This document shows, one piece after another, positions 1 through 7,216 of a stretch of 7,893 nucleotides of DNA. Under the pieces are notes generated by a model. That model did not search any database and was not told the DNA's origin. It was given only the letters and a program-made list of their open reading frames with translations. How positions within the stretch are numbered: position 1 is the first letter of the stretch; each line of letters opens with the position of its first letter. This DNA is from Planctomycetota bacterium (GTDB lineage: Bacteria > Planctomycetota > UBA11346). The position numbers were made by a program, and so were the translations under genes. The stretch covers positions 1-7,893 of the forward strand of contig JAHEDF010000140.1 in assembly GCA_024641365.1 (NCBI GenBank), read 5' to 3'.

Positions 1-2
1 AT

Positions 3-998
3 GGTGATGTACTTGAAATTGCGAGCACCGATCCAGTTCAGGGAACAACATTTTATATTTTAAAACAACGGAGTGATCCTGAATTAGCAACAGCGTCACC
101 AATCGAACGTCAAACGCATGAATGTTTACAGTGTCATGATTCAACGAGTTTTACGGGCGGTGTTCCCGGATTAGTAGTGCGCTCGGTTTATACTGCTGCA
201 AACGGTCGTCCCGTATTAACAGCTGGTAGTCATGTGACAGATCAACGTAGTCCGTGGGAAAAACGATGGGGGGGTTGGTATGTGACAGGCACATATGGTA
301 ATAATGTTCATATGGGAAATGCGTTATTCCCTAACGATGTCACACCTGAAAATGCCGATTTATCGAATAGTACAAAACATGTCACGTTAGAAAATTTAAT
401 TAATACAAAACCATACTTGACGCCACATAGTGATGTCGTCGCGCTTTTAGTTTTAGTTCATCAAACACAAATGCATAATTTATTAACCCGAGCCTCCTAT
501 GAAGCGCGCAAAGCATTACGTGATGATAAAGTTATGAATGAAGTACTAGAACGTCCTGTCGATTTCAGAAGTGATACAGCTAAACGTCGCTTGGCGTATG
601 TCGGTGAAGCACTCCTGCGTCATTTATTATTTGTCGATGAGGCGCAATTACCTGCGGCAGTAACGGGTAGTTCGACATTTACGACGGATTTTCAAAATCA
701 GGGACGACGAGATAAAAAAGGACGTTCCTTACGTGATTTAGATCTCACAACACGATTGTTGCGTTACCCGTGTAGCTATTTGATTTATAGCCCATCTTTT
801 GATGCATTGCCGTTACCGATAAAAGAATTTATCTATGACCGTTTGCTACAAATATTAACCGGAGCAGATCAATCTGATGCGTTTAGTCATTTAAACGCGG
901 ACATGAGACATGCGATTTTAGAGATTCTGGTAGCCACTAAAGACGAGTTACCAGCTGAGTACGCACGCGCTCTCGCCGGGTCTGTAAACAGCCCATAA
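3..998 (+). CDS. Mono-heme cytochrome c-like protein, C-terminal part (5' end outside window)
   Basis: The reading frame is open from base 3 to the TAA at 996-998, giving 331 visible residues; the true start lies left of the window. A GTG at 177 opens a shorter frame, but coding upstream of it is clear because it contains CLQCH (visible residues 41-45, bases 123-137), a textbook CxxCH motif for covalent heme c attachment. It is followed by the motifs TGGVPG, RSVY, RWGGWYVTG and HMGN; the His and Met of HMGN are candidates for the distal heme ligand. Heme c attachment implies export to the periplasm, but the signal peptide would be in the missing part. The remaining C-terminal ~200 residues look alpha-helical and show no second CxxCH. 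From memory this resembles large planctomycete cytochrome-like proteins of unknown role. No redox partner is visible, and the next gene is 172 bases away and apparently unrelated. The heme motif is seen; family and localisation are inferred. Confidence 0.8.
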   Translation, partial: GDVLEIASTDPVQGTTFYILKQRSDPELATASPIERQTHECLQCHDSTSFTGGVPGLVVRSVYTAANGRPVLTAGSHVTDQRSPWEKRWGGWYVTGTYGNNVHMGNALFPNDVTPENADLSNSTKHVTLENLINTKPYLTPHSDVVALLVLVHQTQMHNLLTRASYEARKALRDDKVMNEVLERPVDFRSDTAKRRLAYVGEALLRHLLFVDEAQLPAAVTGSSTFTTDFQNQGRRDKKGRSLRDLDLTTRLLRYPCSYLIYSPSFDALPLPIKEFIYDRLLQILTGADQSDAFSHLNADMRHAILEILVATKDELPAEYARALAGSVNSP

Positions 999-1170
999 AA
1001 GTTTAAACAAGATGAGATGAAGTATGGCAGGCTAAATGGGTGCTTTGGGTGGAGCATGTGCCTATTTTGTTGCGTCCTTTGATACACTTTGACTGCGTTA
1101 TCTTGACTCGGTAGGTGCTGACCGCACCGTCTGGCTATTCTACAAGAAGCAGCAAGGGCGGAGCTACCGA
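999..1170. other. Intergenic region upstream of the ROK-ppx-ppk1 cluster
   Basis: This 172-base gap has no credible gene on either strand. It should hold the promoter for the downstream cluster, but no convincing -35/-10 pair is visible. Two TTGACT hexamers lie 14 bases apart (1089-1094 and 1103-1108); neither has a good -10 element at 16-18 bases. A perfect 5-bp hairpin, GGTGC-TGACC-GCACC, occupies 1114-1128. It has no following T-run, so it is not an intrinsic terminator. The ribosome binding site GGAG (1160-1163) sits 7 bases before the ATG at 1171. Confidence 0.5.
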
Positions 1171-2163
1171 ATGGGGAAAGCAAAAACTGATCAGATACCG
1201 ACCTATCGTTTGGGTTTAGACCTAGGCGGGACAAAAATACATGCTGTTATTATTAATAAAAAAGGAAAAGTGTTAGCTTCGTCACGTCGCTCAACCAAAG
1301 CTGAGGACGGTTATAAGGCGGTTTTAAAACGTTTACAAACGACCGTTAAAGAAGTCATCGAATTCGCAAAAGTGAATAAGAAAGAATTTCCATCAATTGG
1401 GCTAGGCATGCCAGGTCCAATTGATGAAGAAAAAGGGATGGTGCGAATTGCTCCTAATTTGGGTTGGGAAAAAAAGATGGTATCAAAAGATTTGCAGAAA
1501 TTAATCGGCCATCGTGTGGTACTCGGTAACGATGTTAATTATGGGGCTTTAGGTGAGGCGGTTTACGGTTCAGCTGCTGGGGCGACGAGTGCCTATGCTG
1601 CATTTGTCGGAACGGGATTAGGCGGCGGATATATTTTAAAAGGCCAATTGGTTAACGGAAAGCATGGATTTGCTGGTGAGATTGGTCATATCCCAGCTCC
1701 ATTTGGTGATTCAATATGTAAGTGTGGTTTAAAAGGGTGTTTGGAAACGTTAGCGAGTAAGACTGGAATTATTCGCTTAATTCAAAATGAGGTAAAAAAC
1801 GGAACAAAATGTTTTTTGGAACTCAAGAAAAATAAAAAACCAAAATCATCACAAATTCGAAACGCATATTTAGGTGGATGTCCGGCCACTAAACGAGCAT
1901 TACAAACATCGTGTCAGTCATTAGCATGGGGATTATCAAGTGTTACGTCTGTAATAGACCCTGATGTATTTGTATTAGGTGGTGGCATTATGGAGGCCTT
2001 GGGAAAAGAACTCATTCCATTAATTTGCAATAATTTTAGCAAATATAGTTTAATATACCGTCACCACCTCCCCGATATACGCTTAGCGGCTTTGGGAGAC
2101 GATGCTGTTGCAATTGGAGCAGCAGTGGCCAGTACTGAGCCACCAGGAGTGGTACATGGGTAA
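1171..2163 (+). CDS. ROK-family sugar kinase (probable glucokinase)
   Basis: The 330-residue product has a full ROK (repressor/ORF/kinase) fold and no N-terminal DNA-binding domain, so it is a kinase rather than a NagC/XylR-type repressor. It would phosphorylate a hexose, most likely glucose at O6, in the cytoplasm. Visible motifs are the phosphate-1 loop LGLDLGGTK (14-22), the GMPGP segment (79-83), the catalytic Asp in GND (119-121), the nucleotide-binding GTGLGGG (147-153), the sugar-contacting EIGH (170-173), the zinc motif CKCGLKGCLE (183-192; ligands likely H173, C183, C185, C190) and VLGGGI (268-273). The ATG is supported by GGAG 7 bases upstream. A lysine-rich stretch (about 206-226) follows the zinc motif. 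The 3' end overlaps the start of ppx by 8 bases. Polyphosphate glucokinases are also ROK proteins, but those I recall lack this zinc motif, so ATP is the likelier donor. Substrate specificity cannot be read from sequence. Confidence 0.88.
   Translation: MGKAKTDQIPTYRLGLDLGGTKIHAVIINKKGKVLASSRRSTKAEDGYKAVLKRLQTTVKEVIEFAKVNKKEFPSIGLGMPGPIDEEKGMVRIAPNLGWEKKMVSKDLQKLIGHRVVLGNDVNYGALGEAVYGSAAGATSAYAAFVGTGLGGGYILKGQLVNGKHGFAGEIGHIPAPFGDSICKCGLKGCLETLASKTGIIRLIQNEVKNGTKCFLELKKNKKPKSSQIRNAYLGGCPATKRALQTSCQSLAWGLSSVTSVIDPDVFVLGGGIMEALGKELIPLICNNFSKYSLIYRHHLPDIRLAALGDDAVAIGAAVASTEPPGVVHG
2145..2149 (+). promoter_or_regulatory. Ribosome binding site that fixes the ppx start
   Basis: AGGAG lies 6 bases before the ATG at 2156, inside the last codons of the ROK kinase gene. 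It favours this ATG over the in-frame ATG at 2102, which would add 18 residues that match nothing in the Ppx family and would deepen the overlap to 62 bases. Confidence 0.7.
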
Positions 2164-3724
2164 TAAAGATTCTCAGGATAAAAATAAGGCAGATTCGCAG
2201 AACTGCGTACTTGTTGTTGACTGTGGGACCAGTTCAGTGCGAGCATTTATTGCCCAAATTCCAGTGCAAGGAAATGATTTCCACGTTTTAGAAGATCTCT
2301 CTTTTCCTGTCGATTTAACAGAATCATTTGTGAGCGGGAAATTATCACGTCAGGCCATGGATGGCGTTGCAGAAGCTTTTGCTGCAATTATGGAATCAGC
2401 AAAAACATACGGTGTCACCCGCATGCGTGCGGTAGGAACGTCGGCATTACGCGAAGCAATAAATTCAGATGTGCTGGTCGAGCGCTTACGCAGTTATTTA
2501 AAAATTGATCTCGAAGTCATTGATAATGCTGAAGAGGCACGATTATATTCAGATGCCTTACGCATATTGCTGCAGCGCTCTGAGCGTAAATTACCTGGTC
2601 GCACGTTATTGGTAGATTTAGGCGGCGGATCAACCTGCATCGGGCTTATTAATCGCGGAAAATTAATTCATTCAGTTGATGAGCATTACGGTTCCGTACG
2701 TATTTTAGAGCAATTTGAAGAATTACGTGATAATGCTGAATTCGCCATGACCATTGATCGTTATGCGATGGGTGCAGCGCGTATGATTTTGCACCGCTTG
2801 CCCGTTGGCAAGATTAATCATTTAGCGATTACTAGTGGTGATGTGCGTAAACTATGTTCCTTGCTGCGACCAAATTCAGCAAAGGGATCAATCCAACCAC
2901 TGGCGGTAAAAGATGTCGCGGCGTGGTATGAACGCATGTTAGGGATGACTCCGACTGAGCGCGCCCAGGCATGTGGAACGGATGTTTATGGCGCTGCTTT
3001 ATTATTACCTGCCGCTAGCTTGCTTAAGCATTTAAGTAGTGAAATAGCCAGTGGGCGAATTTTAGTGCCGTATTTAACTTTACGAGATGGTTTACTTGCC
3101 GATCAATTACCCGGTTCGCATGGGTCATATTATCTAAGTGCTTCTGATTTATTTGCAGAAGGTAGCCAATTGGTCGCGCGATATGGTGGCAATTTAGCGT
3201 ACGCACATAATACAGCTAGTTTAGCCGCCCAAATATTTGATCAAACGATGGCATTGCATGGTTTAAGTGAACGTGAACGTGTGTTGTTAGAATTCTCGGC
3301 GTTGGTGCATGATATTGGTTCTTATGTGAATGTTCGAAATCGCCATAAACACTCAATGTATATTATTCAAGCGGTCGACATAGCGGGACTAACTGCAATT
3401 GAAAAAGAAATGGTCGCTAATATTGCCAGGTATCATCGAAAAAGTCAGCCAGAATACCATCATATTGAATTTCAATCATTGCCGCGTGCAAAACGAGTTG
3501 TGGTATCGTACTTAGCGGCGATTTTACGCTTGGCATATGGTTTAGATGTTGAACGTATGCAGCGCATTAAAAAAGTACGTTGTGAGGTAAGTAAAGGAAA
3601 ATTATTAATGCATGTAGATAGGCGGCAAATAGCCCTCGAAAAATGGTCGCTCGATAATAAATCCGGCATGTTCTCAGATGTTTTTGGATTGGACGTGGTT
3701 GTTGTGCCACGGGAGGAAATATGA
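2156..3724 (+). CDS. ppx: Exopolyphosphatase, Ppx/GppA family with C-terminal HD domain
   Basis: The 522-residue protein matches the length and layout of E. coli Ppx (513): an ASKHA-fold phosphatase (about 17-315) followed by an HD-type helical domain (about 335-475). The family removes terminal phosphate from polyP or from pppGpp in the cytoplasm. Visible motifs are DCGTSS (22-27), VGTSALREAIN (93-103), NAEEAR (124-129; E127 aligns with catalytic E121 of E. coli), VDLGGGSTC (153-161; D154 aligns with D143), YGSVRIL (178-184), ITSGD (225-229) and LRDGLL (309-314). The HD half shows H351, HD (385-386), HKHS (397-400) and RYHRKS (425-430). Three phosphate-loop departures stand out: GTSS for the usual GSNS, STC for STE, and SGD for SGT. 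The activity may therefore differ from E. coli Ppx. Its ATG overlaps the ROK gene by 8 bases and its stop overlaps ppk1 by 4, which suggests coupled translation. PolyP rather than pppGpp as substrate is inferred from the neighbouring ppk1. Confidence 0.88.
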   Translation: MGNKDSQDKNKADSQNCVLVVDCGTSSVRAFIAQIPVQGNDFHVLEDLSFPVDLTESFVSGKLSRQAMDGVAEAFAAIMESAKTYGVTRMRAVGTSALREAINSDVLVERLRSYLKIDLEVIDNAEEARLYSDALRILLQRSERKLPGRTLLVDLGGGSTCIGLINRGKLIHSVDEHYGSVRILEQFEELRDNAEFAMTIDRYAMGAARMILHRLPVGKINHLAITSGDVRKLCSLLRPNSAKGSIQPLAVKDVAAWYERMLGMTPTERAQACGTDVYGAALLLPAASLLKHLSSEIASGRILVPYLTLRDGLLADQLPGSHGSYYLSASDLFAEGSQLVARYGGNLAYAHNTASLAAQIFDQTMALHGLSERERVLLEFSALVHDIGSYVNVRNRHKHSMYIIQAVDIAGLTAIEKEMVANIARYHRKSQPEYHHIEFQSLPRAKRVVVSYLAAILRLAYGLDVERMQRIKKVRCEVSKGKLLMHVDRRQIALEKWSLDNKSGMFSDVFGLDVVVVPREEI

Positions 3725-5931
3725 GTCATAATGATGTATCCACAACTTCCCGCAGTGTTTCCCAACCACAGTTGGCGTCAACGAATCCGTTGGATGATCG
3801 TTCTCGTTATTTAAGTCGTGAGTTATCGTGGTTGGCATTTAATCGTCGCGTTTTGGAAGAAGCAGAGGATGTCAATAAACCACTCTTAGAGCGGGTCAAA
3901 TTTTTAGGAATTGTCAGTTCAAACTTAGATGAATTTGTCATGGTGCGTCTTGCTGAAGTGCATGCCTTGGCGCATCAACGTGGCACTGGTGGTGTTGAAT
4001 TTCCTGAAACACATTACGCACCAGCATTATTGGATGAATTACGAGCTAGCATTAATCAATTAGTGGCTGATCAGTATAATTGTTGGCGAAATGATGTTGC
4101 TCCCCGATTAGCAAAAGAAGATTTTGTCATTGTCCCGCCAGAAAAGTGGACAGCTGATGACCAAGTAACGTTGCGAGCTTATTTTCGCAATCAGCTTGAG
4201 CCCATTCTAACACCATTAGGAGTTGATCCTACTAAACCATTTCCAATGGTCGCGAATCGCGGATTAACAGTTGCAGTACGCTTAAAACCACAGGTTGTCA
4301 CACCGGAAACGCGGCCTGGTGACCGCACCGCATTAGTTGGAATTCCCTCAGGCAATCGCCTCATAACGTTAATTGAAGGGGTAGGTCGCTACGCATTAGT
4401 TGAAGATGTTGTCGCTAATCACATCGAGTTTTTATTTCCAGGGTACACCATTTTAGGAAGCTGTTTATTTCGATTAACCCGTGATGGCGCTTTAGAAATT
4501 GATGAAAACCAAGCAGCGGATTTACTCAGTGAAATTGAACAAGAATTATCCAATCGTGATCATAGTAATGCGGTGCGATTAGAAGTTGCCATGAGTGGCG
4601 AAGCCGCATTGCGAAAATGGTTGCAAAAGGCATTACAATTAGATGAGGCGGATATTTATCCCATAAAGGGACCGTTAGATTTAACCATGTTATTTGGTAT
4701 TGGCGACCGTCTCGAACGCCCTGATTTACGAGACCAACCATTAACGCCGACGCTATATCCCTCGCAGTGGAGCGATCCATTTGCAGCGATACGTGCAGGT
4801 GAATTTTTAATTCATCATCCCTATCAAAGTTACCAACGCGTTGTTGAATTAGTAGAGCGAGCAGCAGAAGATCCACGGGTATTAGCTATCAAACAAACCT
4901 TGTACCGTGTTTCAGCAACATCGCCAATTATGCGAGCGCTGATGCGTGCAGCGCGCGCAGGAAAACAAGTTACACTGTTAATAGAATTGAAAGCGCGATT
5001 TGATGAAGCAACCAATATTCGTTGGGCACGTGCTTTGGAAGAAGCTGGGGCACATGTAGTTTATGGATTAGTGGGATTAAAGGTGCATGCGAAATTATTG
5101 ATGATTATTCGGCGCGAAGACGATGGAATTTGCCGTTACTGTCATATTGGAACGGGAAATTATAATGACCGGACGGCTAAATTATATACGGATTTAAGTT
5201 ATCTGACAACAAATGAAGCCGTTGGTCGCGACGTAGCTGCCTTATTCAACATGCTAACTGGTTATAGTCAGCCGCCAGAATGGGAGCGTTTATTAGTCGC
5301 TCCTATGAATATGCGCAGTCGATTCGTTCAATTAATACGCCAAGAAGCTGAACATGCCATGGCAATGAAAGAGAAGAAAGGCAAAAAAGGCGGACGAATA
5401 ATTGCGAAATTCAATAGTTTAGTTGACCAGGGTATCTGCGATGAATTATATGCCGCGAGTCAAGCAGGCGTGCAAATTGATTTAATTGTGCGTGGTATGT
5501 GTATTTTACGCCCGGGCGTGCCAGGTTTATCTGAAAATATTACTGTTCGATCAATTGTGGGACGTTTATTAGAACACAGCCGTATTTATCACTTTGATAA
5601 TGGCGAAAATCCGGTGACGTTTATTGGCTCTGCTGATTGGATGTCACGTAATTTAGACCGACGTGTCGAATGTATGGTTCGCATTGAGGATAAAAAATTA
5701 CGTGAACGATTAATGGGGATTTTAGAATGCTGTTTAGCTGACAATGTCCAAGCACGCCTCTTGCAAAGCGATGGTAGCTATACGCGCATTCGCCCAACAA
5801 AAGGCCAAGCGATTAGAGCAAGTTTACAAGATTTATTAGCTGAAGGCGCAAGCATCGAACCACATGTCAGTGATGAAGAACGCGTAGCCCAAGAATTTAA
5901 ACCACGACGTAAACGAACGAAAAATAAATAG
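3721..5931 (+). CDS. ppk1: Polyphosphate kinase 1
   Basis: Ppk1 reversibly transfers the ATP gamma-phosphate onto polyphosphate through a phosphohistidine. At 736 residues it is slightly longer than E. coli PPK (688). The domain order is intact. The N domain carries RELSWLAFNRRVLEEA (33-48) and SSNLDEF (66-72, with the ATP-contacting Asn68). The head domain is roughly 140-340. The C1 domain has HPYQSY (366-371), KQTLYRVS (391-398), ELKARFDEA (422-430) and GLKVHAK (452-458), where H456 matches the autophosphorylated H435 of E. coli; HIGTGNYND (475-483) follows. The C2 domain has RGMCILRPGVPGLSENI (591-607), LLEHSRIYHF (616-625), where H619 matches H592, and GSADWMSRNLDRRVE (636-650). The polar N-terminal 25 residues and the basic tail (about 728-736) are extensions. 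ATGA overlaps the ppx stop, and GGAGG sits 4 bases upstream of the start. The usual second Glu of RFDEE is Ala430. Identification is secure. Confidence 0.97.
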   Translation: MSHNDVSTTSRSVSQPQLASTNPLDDRSRYLSRELSWLAFNRRVLEEAEDVNKPLLERVKFLGIVSSNLDEFVMVRLAEVHALAHQRGTGGVEFPETHYAPALLDELRASINQLVADQYNCWRNDVAPRLAKEDFVIVPPEKWTADDQVTLRAYFRNQLEPILTPLGVDPTKPFPMVANRGLTVAVRLKPQVVTPETRPGDRTALVGIPSGNRLITLIEGVGRYALVEDVVANHIEFLFPGYTILGSCLFRLTRDGALEIDENQAADLLSEIEQELSNRDHSNAVRLEVAMSGEAALRKWLQKALQLDEADIYPIKGPLDLTMLFGIGDRLERPDLRDQPLTPTLYPSQWSDPFAAIRAGEFLIHHPYQSYQRVVELVERAAEDPRVLAIKQTLYRVSATSPIMRALMRAARAGKQVTLLIELKARFDEATNIRWARALEEAGAHVVYGLVGLKVHAKLLMIIRREDDGICRYCHIGTGNYNDRTAKLYTDLSYLTTNEAVGRDVAALFNMLTGYSQPPEWERLLVAPMNMRSRFVQLIRQEAEHAMAMKEKKGKKGGRIIAKFNSLVDQGICDELYAASQAGVQIDLIVRGMCILRPGVPGLSENITVRSIVGRLLEHSRIYHFDNGENPVTFIGSADWMSRNLDRRVECMVRIEDKKLRERLMGILECCLADNVQARLLQSDGSYTRIRPTKGQAIRASLQDLLAEGASIEPHVSDEERVAQEFKPRRKRTKNK

Positions 5932-5970
5932 AGCTGTCGAAACGTTTTAAGGGTAGCTTTAATTACCTTG

Positions 5971-6522
5971 TTAAGACGGACGGTTTTCTGGCTCTAGACC
6001 TTTACGGTAACGATGATCAGGCCCAGGGTTATCTAAGTTATCAACCCAGCCCGCTTGTGACGCGGGAAATGCATCATAAGCAGGAATGTACGGTTTTAAA
6101 TCATAGACCGGTGAGCCATTTAATATGTCACATTCTTTTATAGTTATTCGAGGCCCACTTATCGCTATTAACTGTACGCATGATAAGCCCAAGGCATTCG
6201 GACGGTCAGGAGAACGTGTTGCTAAAATACCGCGTTTAATTTTATCGCGTGGGGGTATGATTTGTTGTTTCCAGCCTTTGCTGTAACAAAATCCGAACAC
6301 CACCCAAATACGCGAAAAACCAATTAAATCTTTAAGGGTATTTTGCAACCCTGGACGAAGGACGATGGTTGCTTCAACCGCTTCACCAACATTAGCTTGG
6401 CGCGGCGCTTCTTCACGCCACTGAAAAGGTGAATGCACCATGCCGATTGGCTTGAGTACATGTTCGTACTCTTTTTCTAACGTATATTTTTTACGCGCAA
6501 ATCTTCCTGGACGTTTAACCAT
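5971..6522 (-). CDS. trmO: tRNA (N6-threonylcarbamoyladenosine(37)-N6)-methyltransferase TrmO (TsaA family)
   Basis: TrmO uses S-adenosylmethionine to methylate t6A37 of certain threonine tRNAs, making m6t6A in the anticodon loop. The 183-residue protein shows the family signature in order: PIGMVHSPF (25-33), APRQ (39-42), FSRIWVVFGF (69-78), RGILATRSPDRPNALGLS (97-114), DILNGSPVYDLKPYIPAYD (132-150). Only about 33 residues follow the YIPAYD core, so the extra C-terminal domain of the roughly 235-residue E. coli protein is missing; this is a single-domain form. The N-terminal 20 residues are basic and charged. The ATG at 6522 is preceded 11 bases upstream by AGGAG, part of which overlaps the TAG stop of the upstream gene, so the two genes are 14 bases apart and probably co-transcribed. 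The gene converges on ppk1 with a 39-base gap. Family assignment is strong; the exact tRNA target is inferred. Confidence 0.93.
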   Translation of the reverse strand: MVKRPGRFARKKYTLEKEYEHVLKPIGMVHSPFQWREEAPRQANVGEAVEATIVLRPGLQNTLKDLIGFSRIWVVFGFCYSKGWKQQIIPPRDKIKRGILATRSPDRPNALGLSCVQLIAISGPRITIKECDILNGSPVYDLKPYIPAYDAFPASQAGWVDNLDNPGPDHRYRKGLEPENRPS

Positions 6523-6536
6523 TTAATGTCTCGCTC

Positions 6537-7043
6537 CTAACGCGTGTTAATGAAGGCGCGTTCAATAATCGGCGCTAGCCACGTTTCACGTGCAGGACGA
6601 CGTCCATTTTTATGCCACGCAGCGAGCGTGTCGACGCGTAAATCCCAATGGATGCTATCAGGTGTAATCGCTTGTTCGGTTAATAAGGTTTTAAGTTCAC
6701 TGCGATTAACACAGCGTAATCCAGTTGTACTTTCAATGACAATAGGGGGCGCTGCTAATAAGAGGCTCCGAGTTCGTTCCTCAAATAATTTCAAAACTTG
6801 CCCTAATTTATCATGACTGCATCCAGATAACGGGCCACTTTCATCGACCCAGGCGACGGCTAACACCTGGCCTGCGCCTAAAATTTCGGCAGCATACAGG
6901 CTAATGCGATGTTCGCGTACAAATTGTAAAAATAATTTATCAATAGCTCCGAGTAATAATGCTTGTTGATCTATTGCCATTGCGGGAGCTATGGCGGTCA
7001 GACGAATGCGCGCATGTGTAGGCAGTGTCGAAAGCGTTTGCAT
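6537..7043 (-). CDS. Conserved hypothetical protein with SGCSHD motif
   Basis: No established function. The 168-residue soluble protein has no signal peptide or membrane segment. The N-terminal half (1-95) has LPTHARIR (7-14), a helical segment ending FVREHRISL (41-49), then a strand-like VLAVAWVDE (60-68) followed by SGCSHDKLGQVLKLFE (73-88). This order, with LPxxAR, a helix ending near an xHx motif, and a DE...SGCSxD box, resembles from memory a short family in Bacteroidetes and other phyla often mislabelled 'ABC transporter ATPase'. There is no Walker A or B motif here to support that label. Cys75 and Asp78 are the obvious candidate functional residues. The C-terminal tail (about 125-168) is Trp-, Arg- and His-rich. 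I chose the ATG at 7043, with AGGAA 7 bases upstream, over a TTG at 7094 that extends the frame by 17 residues without a better ribosome site. The gene lies 14 bases upstream of trmO and is likely in the same transcript, though a role in tRNA modification is not shown. Confidence 0.75.
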   Translation of the reverse strand: MQTLSTLPTHARIRLTAIAPAMAIDQQALLLGAIDKLFLQFVREHRISLYAAEILGAGQVLAVAWVDESGPLSGCSHDKLGQVLKLFEERTRSLLLAAPPIVIESTTGLRCVNRSELKTLLTEQAITPDSIHWDLRVDTLAAWHKNGRRPARETWLAPIIERAFINTR

Positions 7044-7216
7044 GTGGACATTCCTGGTCTGATACGCAGTATTTCCAATAATGCCATTAGGCAACTGGGG
7101 TTTACTTAAAGCCTCGAACAGGCAAATAAATGTGGTGGTTTCATTATTTTACGCGGTTTGTGGTTACTCAGTGATTAGTGACTTCCTGTTACTTAAAATG
7201 CCACATAGTCAAATCC
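7044..7216. other. Divergent intergenic region with a 9-base direct repeat and small hairpin
   Basis: These 173 bases separate the minus-strand SGCSHD-trmO pair from the plus-strand EI24-like gene, so promoters in both directions are expected. TTACTTAAA occurs twice (7102-7110 and 7189-7197). A small hairpin, GCCT-CGAAC-AGGC, occupies 7111-7123. On the plus strand, TTTACT (7101-7106) and AATAAA (7125-7130) are 18 bases apart and each match 4 of 6 positions of the sigma-70 consensus; this is weak and unproven. No convincing gene lies here: open frames across it are out of register with the downstream gene. Confidence 0.4.
7051..7055 (-). promoter_or_regulatory. Ribosome binding site that decides the start of the SGCSHD gene
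   Basis: Read on the minus strand this is AGGAA, 7 bases before the ATG at 7043-7041. It supports that ATG over the upstream in-frame TTG at 7094-7092. Confidence 0.55.

Noticed and set aside
887..1234. Minus-strand open frame of 115 codons spanning the intergenic gap
   Set aside because: It overlaps the ends of two well-supported plus-strand genes, has no recognisable motif, and is low-complexity in composition.
2102..2155. Longer start for ppx at ATG 2102
   Set aside because: The extra 18 residues are out-of-frame readings of the ROK C-terminus, and AGGAG sits properly before the ATG at 2156.
1171..2163. Calling the ROK gene a polyphosphate glucokinase outright
   Set aside because: The genomic context suggests it, but the zinc motif and general form fit ATP-dependent ROK kinases, and donor specificity cannot be read from the sequence.
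4526..5015. Minus-strand open frames within ppk1
   Set aside because: They are antisense shadows of a highly conserved Ppk1 coding region with no independent motifs.
5945..5969. Possible bidirectional terminator between ppk1 and trmO
   Set aside because: The AAGG(G)TA/TACCTT stem has a bulge, is AT-rich, and neither strand has a proper T-run immediately after it, although a convergent terminator would be expected here.
7044..7094. TTG start adding 17 residues to the SGCSHD protein
   Set aside because: It is a rare start without a good ribosome site, whereas the ATG at 7043 has AGGAA at 7-base spacing and gives an N-terminus fitting the remembered family.
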